Positions 57,599-64,000 of a DNA stretch of 64,000 nucleotides are shown here, one piece after another; position 1 is the first letter of the stretch, and each line of letters starts with the position of its first letter. The translations under genes were made by a program, and so were the position numbers. The notes under the pieces are model-generated. The model searched no databases. It worked only from the letters and a program-made list of their open reading frames with translations, and was not told the DNA's origin. Location: assembly GCA_000827325.1 (NCBI GenBank), contig KN832894.1, forward strand, positions 186,001-250,000, written 5' to 3'. The stretch is from Oidiodendron maius Zn. Lineage: Eukaryota; Ascomycota; Leotiomycetes; Myxotrichaceae.

Positions 57599-58486
57599 CT
57601 ATACAGCCTGCGGCTTTTCGTGGATCCACATAATGTAAACCGGTTCGTCGCCATGATTCCTGATCGTCCTGGGACTTTCAGCGGGTAAATAAAGAGCATC
57701 AAGTCGACCGAGTTCCTCGTTCCCATTACCAACGTCGACAAGAGCCTTCCCCCGCATGATTATATAGAGCTCAGCGCTGGTACCACTCTTCGAGACCTGC
57801 TTCTGTGCAGGGAGGATAACCATCAATCCCATGAAAATTTGATCGCTAGGCGCAGCGTGCTCGGGGTTGAAGTTAGTAAAGCCCTGTTTTCCACCAACCC
57901 AATTCAAAAGCCAATGCAGGTGTCCCGGCTCCTTCACGTTCGGTCCAGTCCATCTAGGTTCCAAATCGTTGAATTTAATAACAGAAATGTCGCTCGTCTG
58001 AGGCACCGTAATTTTTTCTTCCATGGTATAATAAACTGTAGTGCCTTTTTTCTCTATCTGATCATGCAGCCAGATAACCTCTACCTCTTCCGTACCATAA
58101 GTTCTCACCCCATGCGGCACACCGGCTGGGATGTATATACAGTCCATAGGTCCGGCAATATGTTCTTCGTGTTTGCCATCCCATCCAAGGACCTGTCCTT
58201 TCAATATAACATATATTTCAGTGACACTGTGGTAATGGAGACCTCGTTGTCGGTTGCCAACGTCTAAGTACATTAGGCCAACCGACATCTCTTGACTGAG
58301 GGCTGCATAACCAGGATTGGAATTCACATATCCATCAGGTCCTGCAACCCACTGCGTGAGCCACCGCATCATTCCAGGCTGTTGGTGAGGCAAATGCCAT
58401 GATGGAGCAAGTTCGTTGAAACGTATTACACTGGCGCCTGAAGCTTCTGTCTTTGCGTGGCCGTTGTTGATCTTTAACTGGGACAT
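57599..58486 (-). CDS. Bicupin protein, 295 aa
   Basis: One exon, no introns seen. Two cupin domains in tandem: residues about 17-140 and 160-290, each opening with the same phrase (SVIRFNELAPSW and SVIKFNDLEPRW) and GxxHWL/RWLTQW. The first cupin keeps metal ligands, GLHYHSVTEIYVILKG (H84, H86, E90) and PAGVPHGVRTYG (H125). The second (SAELYIIMRGKALVDVG, LPAESPRTIRNHG) has lost two His ligands and is probably structural. Such proteins can be dioxygenases, isomerases or decarboxylases of small acids. Likely cytosolic. It sits about 650 bp from the regulator and 590 bp from the dehydrogenase, as expected for a pathway member. Confidence 0.85.
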   Translation of the reverse strand: MSQLKINNGHAKTEASGASVIRFNELAPSWHLPHQQPGMMRWLTQWVAGPDGYVNSNPGYAALSQEMSVGLMYLDVGNRQRGLHYHSVTEIYVILKGQVLGWDGKHEEHIAGPMDCIYIPAGVPHGVRTYGTEEVEVIWLHDQIEKKGTTVYYTMEEKITVPQTSDISVIKFNDLEPRWTGPNVKEPGHLHWLLNWVGGKQGFTNFNPEHAAPSDQIFMGLMVILPAQKQVSKSGTSAELYIIMRGKALVDVGNGNEELGRLDALYLPAESPRTIRNHGDEPVYIMWIHEKPQAV

Positions 58487-59077
58487 GATGACAGGCAGAG
58501 GCCGTAATGAATAGATTTGAATATGTAACGTTGTTCCAGAGGCAAGCTACCGAAGCTATCTTGAGAGAACCAGAGGAGATCAATATAGAAGAATACTGAC
58601 ACCTAAGATGAACAGTCAAAAAAAGCAAATAAGCACCACCATATTCCTCCACATCCCTTCTATGTACGTTTGACTTCCATATCGACCGAGATCAGTCAGT
58701 ACGTAAGGAAGTGAGTTCCATTATCTCTAATTCCGTGAGTTTATTCCGTGATTACATCCGCAAATCTGTATACACCCCACCTTCGGCTAGAATGGAGTTG
58801 TGTAATTAAAGCGCACATCAGCGAGTTGAGATGGAGGTTCGGGAATGGATAAGATACGGCCCGATTTCCGGTACTCTGAACTTCGTAAATCAATTCAAAA
58901 GCATCTTGGCCTAGAGGGGCAGGCCCCATCCTTCCTGTCTCAAAAACCAGGAATTTCTGCACATTCTAGACATTTTTAATCGCCTCTATAGAGAAATATC
59001 CTTTGCATTGACACGAAAGATGAATTAAACATTCTACAAGCAAAGCAGCGCCACTTTGTCTTCAATTTGTTGATACA
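58487..59077. promoter_or_regulatory. Divergent promoter region between bicupin and dehydrogenase
   Basis: A 591-bp non-coding stretch between two genes reading away from each other. It must hold both promoters. I see no certain TATA box or regulator site; CGG-type half sites would be worth listing by computation. Confidence 0.5.
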
Positions 59078-59894
59078 ATGACCTCTCAACACCCCTTTGC
59101 AGGGAAAGTGATTGCTATAACAGGGGCTGCATCTGGCATCGGGCTTGAAACGGCCCACTACCTGGCACATCGAGGTGCATCACTGTCTCTCGCCGACGTT
59201 CAGCAGAAGGAGCTTTTAGAAGCTGAAACTACTATTAAGAAGGAATTGATCCCCAACGCCAAAGTTCTTGCGAGACTTGTGGATGTCCGGAGCAATTCGG
59301 AAGTAGAGGAATGGACTGCACAAACCATCAAGGAATTTGGGAAGCTTGATGGCGCAGCCAATCTAGCGGGTGTCTTTATTGAGCCCGCAACTGGTATCAA
59401 GGGCATCGATGATAATATCTGGGAGTCCGTTCTGGCAATCAACTTAACAGGACTAATGCACTGCCTGCGGGCGCAGCTCAAGGTGATATCAAGAGGGGGG
59501 AGCATTGTCACAGCGTCCAGTGTCGCTGGATTAGTTGGAAGCAGTCAATATCCAGCATATACAACTAGTAAGCATGGAGTTATTGGATTGACGAAGTGTG
59601 CGGCAAGAGAGATGGGTGACGCGGAAGTGAGAGTCAATTGTATCTGCCCGTAGGTACCACCCGCATCATACTGCAAGCTGTACTGGGGCTAAAGCAATGA
59701 GCAGAGGCAGAATCGAGACCCCGATGATGGCAAAGGCTGCGACACTTAGCACAGCCGCATTTCCTTCTGAGAGATGTATCAAGAGGCCTGGGATGCCCAA
59801 TGACGTCTCTTCTTTAATCGCGTTTCTTCTTGGAGATGAAAGTCGATTCATTACAGGCTCTGTTTACCAAGTGGACGGTGGCCGTCTATGCTGA
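59078..59894 (+). CDS. Short-chain dehydrogenase/reductase, 253 aa
   Basis: Two exons, 59078-59649 and 59705-59894, sum to 253 codons; the joint makes NCICPGRIETPM, as expected. Classical SDR: cofactor motif TGAASGIG at 15-22, ADVQ at the acidic cofactor-choice position (D40, favouring NAD(H)), NLAG at about 95-98, N122 in LAINLTG, catalytic S147/S148 (TASSVAG), Y161 and K165 (YTTSKHG). It ends FITGSVYQVDGGRLC. Cytosolic. It would oxidise or reduce an alcohol/ketone in the pathway. Its 3' end lies 139 bp from the end of the second cyclase gene. Confidence 0.9.
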
Positions 59895-60033
59895 TTGATC
59901 AGGTTTTGAAATGCAAAAGTTTATTGGCATTGACATAATCTCTGTAGTTTTGTCTGTTGTGAAGATAACAGCATGCCAAATCGTAGCCAATTCTGCCCCA
60001 TCCATCTGCAGGTATCTCTTTTTGTGCCCCAAA

Positions 60034-61192
60034 TTAGAATACTGCAACCGCATTTCCTGGGCTTCCTACTCCGCCAGGAATATTCAAAGGCATGCTCATC
60101 AACAAGAATGTATGCCGTCCTTGACGTATGCATTCCTCGCTCAATCTCTCAAGGTCAAACATCTCCCCTGCAGGAAATGGGACAGTTAGGATTAAGCAGA
60201 TTTATAACAGGGGGGGATTTTTTCCATACCAATTGGCATTCCCCAACCATTCAACATGATCTCGTGGAGACACATGTTCTCGATACCTCCCAACTCCCTC
60301 TCCCGCGGCGGGGCAGGGAATCTCTCCCATGCTGGGGCGTCTCCAGCACAAGCGCTGAAGCCGGTCTCCCAAAGCCATCTAAGAGTCTCCACCGATGTTT
60401 TTACCCCCACGTAGCGGACCGGATTTGCAACGCCCCAGACTGCCTTTTCCTGATCGTTCATTGCATCAAACCCCACTTTCCAGCCGGATCGCACAAAGAG
60501 AATATCGCCCTGTTTGAAGGTGACCTGCTGGGCCTCTGCGCACGCTTTCAAATCTTCCACATCAATTGCATAGTCTCCAATCAACTCGTAATCCCTGCCT
60601 ACCGAACGGCTCCATCTATAATAATCAAGCAATACCCCTCGACCAACAATGCCTTGCCTGCACCATGCTGTCAAGACATCAGTTGGGGTCATGATTGAGA
60701 TATTAATCCTGCTTACCATGCGTTCCTAACTTTGTCGTCGGGTTCGACCCAGAGATTTCGTCCACCGTGACTCCATTGTAGAACAGCTCTGATTCTTGAT
60801 ATCCGTAATGTCGAAACCCATCCCATTGAGTAGAGATCTTACTCAAATGAGCCCAAGTCCTCTAATAATGCGGCAGGGAGTCTTAAATGTACCTGGGTAT
60901 TCATTTCAATCACATCGTCGTGAACTGCATTCTTGCCCTGCCGAATCACCTTGTGAATCAGCTTTTGACGGCTATGCGAAGGCTCTGCAATATAATTAAT
61001 AGGCAGATCCAATCCGATCCGCACACCTGTGCGAACTTCTCGGGCAGCTTCAGTTACGACTTCTGGCGTCAAGAGATTTAGACTCCCTAGCTCATCATCC
61101 GGGCCGTATAAGCCCCATGCCGAGAACGGAGGATCTCCCATTCGTAGGGGCAATGCCTCAAAGGCTGGTCGCTTTCTGTATATTACAGTCAT
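60034..61192 (-). CDS. Cyclase-family (PF04199) metal-dependent hydrolase, copy 2, 330 aa
   Basis: Four exons, 61192-60893, 60837-60717, 60667-60230 and 60167-60034, sum to 330 codons. Introns 1 and 2 are at the same places and phases as in copy 1; intron 3 (60168-60229), just after GWGMPIG, is extra. Landmarks: LPLRMGDPPFSAWGLYG, HDDVIEMNTQ, ISTQWDGFRHYGY (residues 101-113), GIVGRGVLLDYYRW, GDILFVRSGWKVGF, GFSACAGDAPAWE, LHEIMLNGWGMPIG and PLNIPGGVGSPGNAVAVF. Clearly paralogous to copy 1 but well diverged, so not a recent duplicate. The two may hydrolyse successive or related intermediates. The first acceptor is AAG, less usual but the only one keeping frame. Confidence 0.88.
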
Positions 61193-61828
61193 GATCGATG
61201 TCGTGACTTGAATTCACCAGATGTCGCAGAAATGTTAAGAGGACTATTTCTCTTGATAGGTGTAAATATTGACCCCAAACGCGAGAGGGGAGCAAGCCAA
61301 GGGGTAAGGACCGGAGCTTGAAGGCGCGGAATTTCTAAGACCAAGCTAGTACTCTGCTATAGAGATGAGGGGTAATGGGGGAGTAAAGGTATTGGATTAG
61401 CGACGCGATTAGTTGCCACCATTTTATGATAAGGTTCATGACTATCAATGTCCTCAGAGAGGCAGAAAAACTATACATGCTCTCCCGAACTCGGATCCCG
61501 GGATGGGAGATTCCGAAGCAATGACAATTAGGCGAACAATGTCAATTCCCGTGAAGAGCGTTATCCCCTTCTCCTGCGAGGTGCATCTCACGTAGCAGCC
61601 AAGTCGCAAATTTCTTGCACTGTATGTGAGCATGCATCCTAAGGCTACGGACTACGAGTTAAGCGGAAATGCGGCACACGGAATTAGTACCTGGAGGCAA
61701 GCTGGCGGAACTGAGCTGATCATCCTAGGCACGTGTTTGAATAACCACAGTACTGCTATTCGCAAATAATGTTCTTCAATTCGCAGTAACTTGAAGTAAC
61801 AAAAAGAGAGCGAGCGAGGAAACAGAAA
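61193..61828. promoter_or_regulatory. Divergent promoter region, cyclase copy 2 and CMD-like gene
   Basis: 636 bp without coding content between two genes reading outward. Contains acgcgagagggga near 61279 and aactcggatcccggga near 61489, GC-richer than the rest. A shared bidirectional promoter is plausible for co-regulated cluster genes. Confidence 0.5.
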
Positions 61829-62846
61829 ATGACTCCACCCACCAGCCAAGAAGCGACTTTAGGTGTTCGCTCAACACTTGATTTAAAAGAGCCGATTCAG
61901 ATCATGTTTAAAGAAGCCCGTGATGCAACTCCAAAGTCTCTGGCAGACGACAGCTGGTACCTTATCGTGGTGCGTACATTCAGACAATAATATCCCACAG
62001 ACGTTGCCGTTCAACTTGGTGGCACAGAGGGTGGTTCTTCTTTTCATATATAGTCCTACTACCTTTCTAATATTGCCAACATTCTTAGGCCGCAACGCTA
62101 CTCTCAACAGATGGTGGTTCCCACTTTGGTGAGCTCTTCCAATATATACTGCAAGCCCAAGACAACCATTCCACGCCCGAGTCCCGCAAACGCGCCTCCC
62201 GCCGCCTTCGTGAAGTCTTAGGGAAGGGCTGGACGCTGACAGGTATTCCGAGGGCGTGTGACGCGCATTTCTCACTCTCAAGGGTTGAGGGCGAGGATGC
62301 CGATTTGACGACAAGTGATCGGGAGAAGATTGTAGGGGGAGTGAATGGGAAAGAGGCGGCGTTGGCACGAACGGATGAATGGTTCAAAAACGTCTTCACG
62401 GGCGCGGACCACAAGCGTATCTGGGCCAGTACTGAGACAAATGTGGATTTAAGTACGTGGTGTTCTTTACTTATGCTCCTGCTACCATTTCTTTTTATTT
62501 CTGTTTACCCCTTCCAGAACCCATCATAGCTGTATAATTACCGTTCTAACGAATTGCGCCCTGGTATGTCACAGCATTCACAATCAAGTATACCGTCTAC
62601 GGCTTGTACTTGTCTGACCTCGCTGTCTTCAACCCCCTTGAGAATGAACTCGTCATGGTATCATGTGTGCTCTCCCAGGGTGGCCGGGTTGCTTCACTAA
62701 GCCATCTGAAAGGCCTGCGCATGCTAGGTGTGAACGCGTCGGATGCAGAGGGGGTGCAGAGGGTAATCGAGATTGTGGCGCAGTGGATGGGAAAGAAGGT
62801 TGATGGATGGGTGCAAGCCAGTGAGGTGGCACATTTCTTTGATTGA
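61829..62846 (+). CDS. Carboxymuconolactone decarboxylase-like (AhpD-fold) protein, 258 aa
   Basis: Three exons, 61829-61969, 62089-62452 and 62575-62846, sum to 258 codons; the introns (119 and 122 bp) are longer than elsewhere. Landmarks: SLADDSWYLIVAATLLS with the joint inside, GGSHFGELFQYILQ, LREVLGKGWTLTGIPRACD, then the CMD helices LSDLAVFNPLENELVMVSCV, GRVASLSHLKGLRMLGV and NASDAEGVQRVIEIV. The CxxC of peroxidase-active AhpD proteins is absent, so a redox role is unlikely. Members act as lactone decarboxylases or have unknown roles. Family call is by helix pattern, moderately sure. Confidence 0.7.
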
Positions 62847-63569
62847 ATGGGTGAATTGCCCCGGATCTACACTGACCGTAGCCGATTGCTGGTGTAGCTT
62901 ACTGTAATTCCGAGTAACGGCCGAACGTCAGTTGCCTTCATTTCGCTTCGCTTCCGTGTAATGGCATCTCTACATCTCCTCTGCATGCCATTGCCCCTTA
63001 GATCACATGAGCTAGGCGGACGGGGAAATGTATTGGGAGTTGACGACTTGATCAAGGCAATATGGTAGGGAAAGCCCAATACTTACGCCGGGTATAGAAA
63101 GTACCGCGTACAGCATACACTTAATTATAACTGAATAATCAACTCCCCCCCTCTTCCGTCCACCGGATCAGATTGGATAAAATCGCCTCCAGACTTAATA
63201 AACGCGCCTTAAGCTGATACAGATGAGCCGTGCCGAACAGATCGTAGCCCTTCCTTACCCGAACTCCATCGAGAATCCGATAATTCAGATTAGGTGCACT
63301 GGCCACGCCTCACACATGCCATTGATCACGCCAGAGTACCCTGAGCTACCGAGTCTCAGACAAACCAATGGGCTCAAGCCTAGTCGTAATTCCGCTCCGA
63401 TGTACCGTGATATAGAGCGCCCCTATATTTTCCGGCGTACTCCGTTGACTGCTCTTATCGTTAGTCAAATATGGCACCTTCGGCGAGATACCAGCCTCAT
63501 CTATTGACAGTTACAAACTGACGAGCAAAGAATTGCGTTCTATTTCGTGTTGAATTCACCCTAGCAATC
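62847..63569. other. Spacer upstream of the flavoprotein gene
   Basis: No gene recognised; it must contain the promoter of the flavoprotein. The plus-strand frame at 63223-63507 has no domain. Confidence 0.4.
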
Positions 63570-64000
63570 ATGTCTACCAACGTTGATCTTCTCGCGACCA
63601 ACGGGACGATGGTAAATGGGGCTATGTCAAATGGGACCTCAATCCCAGTCCCTATGGAAGATAGGCCCAAGGTATACGACTGGCCTACTGAGAATGAAAG
63701 CGGCTACAGGATTAGAGAGGTGCCATCTGGAACCAAATCTTTTAGGAAAATAATTGTGATCGGTGCAGGTGCTTCTGGCCTTGATTTTGCAAAGCACCAA
63801 CAGGATCTGCTCGAGAATGTTGAGACTGTGATATACGAGAAGAACGCGGAGGTCTCGGGCACGTGGATCGAGAATAAATATCCGTGAGCATAACCCTTAA
63901 TTTCTGATCCTTTTTGAAGCACTGACAACGACAATAGTGGCTGTGCCTGTGACATCCCTTCAGTGACTTATCAGTATATCTGGGAGCCCAATATTTGGTC
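63570..64000 (+). CDS. Baeyer-Villiger-type FAD monooxygenase, N-terminal part
   Basis: Exon 1 is 63570-63883; an intron (63884-63937) leads into exon 2, which runs off the window. The N-terminus is a 60-residue extension (NGTMVNGAMSNGTS..., YDWPTENESGYRIRE). Then come the FAD-binding Rossmann motif KIIVIGAGASGLDFAKH, YEKNAEVSGTWIENKYP across the joint, and GCACDIPSVTYQYIWEPN. The pattern W...YPGCACDIP..YQY is the start shared by fungal class B flavin monooxygenases that turn ketones into esters or lactones. The NADPH domain and the BVMO fingerprint lie outside the window, so the subclass is inferred. Rightmost visible member of the block. Confidence 0.85.

Noticed and set aside
1-64000. tRNA, rRNA, CRISPR or bacterial-type operons
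   Set aside because: None seen; introns and gene families are fungal.

Overview
The window is genomic DNA of a filamentous ascomycete (Pezizomycotina; Eurotiales-like is a guess). Genes are split by many short introns (43-122 bp, GT...AG). The recognised families are typical of such fungi: Zn2Cys6 regulators, CFEM, RTA1, SRR1 and LaeA-like methyltransferase. AT-rich stretches carry decayed transposons that look like repeat-induced point mutation (RIP). All exon models were built by hand from reading frame, splice signals and family knowledge. Where exon lengths are given, they sum to a whole number of codons.

Layout. 1-0.95 kb: 3' end of a four-carbon acid sugar kinase. 0.95-5 kb: AT-rich repeats with two head-to-head LTRs and a small inverted-repeat element. 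5-9.1 kb: an SRR1-like gene and a five-exon secreted decarboxylase of the PsiD/phosphatidylserine decarboxylase type. 9.1-20.9 kb: decayed DNA with a carboxylesterase pseudogene, a pogo transposase remnant, an RTA1 gene with two small frameshifts, a second LTR pair and a truncated CFEM gene. 21-28.7 kb: a conserved hypothetical gene, an intact MFS transporter, a broken secreted peptidase and an intact Zn2Cys6 regulator. 31.4-35.4 kb: an epoxide-hydrolase-like pseudogene and a Mutator-like element with 144-bp terminal repeats and an 8-bp target duplication. 36-37 kb: an intact four-exon LaeA-like methyltransferase between transposon relics. 40.3-42.9 kb: a large secreted glycoprotein. 43.8-48.7 kb: further pseudogenes and a C2H2 regulator. 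50.3-51.5 kb: a secreted EGF/beta-propeller protein.

53.3-64 kb: the most interesting part, a compact block of seven genes with no lesion seen: cyclase-family hydrolase, seven-exon Zn2Cys6 regulator, bicupin, short-chain dehydrogenase, a second diverged cyclase-family hydrolase, a carboxymuconolactone-decarboxylase-like protein, and a Baeyer-Villiger-type flavoprotein running off the end. Intergenic distances are short and every product is an enzyme or a pathway regulator. This suggests a catabolic or specialised-metabolite cluster that opens, cyclises or oxidises a carbonyl or lactone-type substrate. No backbone enzyme (PKS, NRPS, terpene synthase) is visible inside the window; it could lie to the right. 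The contrast between this intact block and the pseudogene-rich 12-48 kb suggests selection is keeping it.
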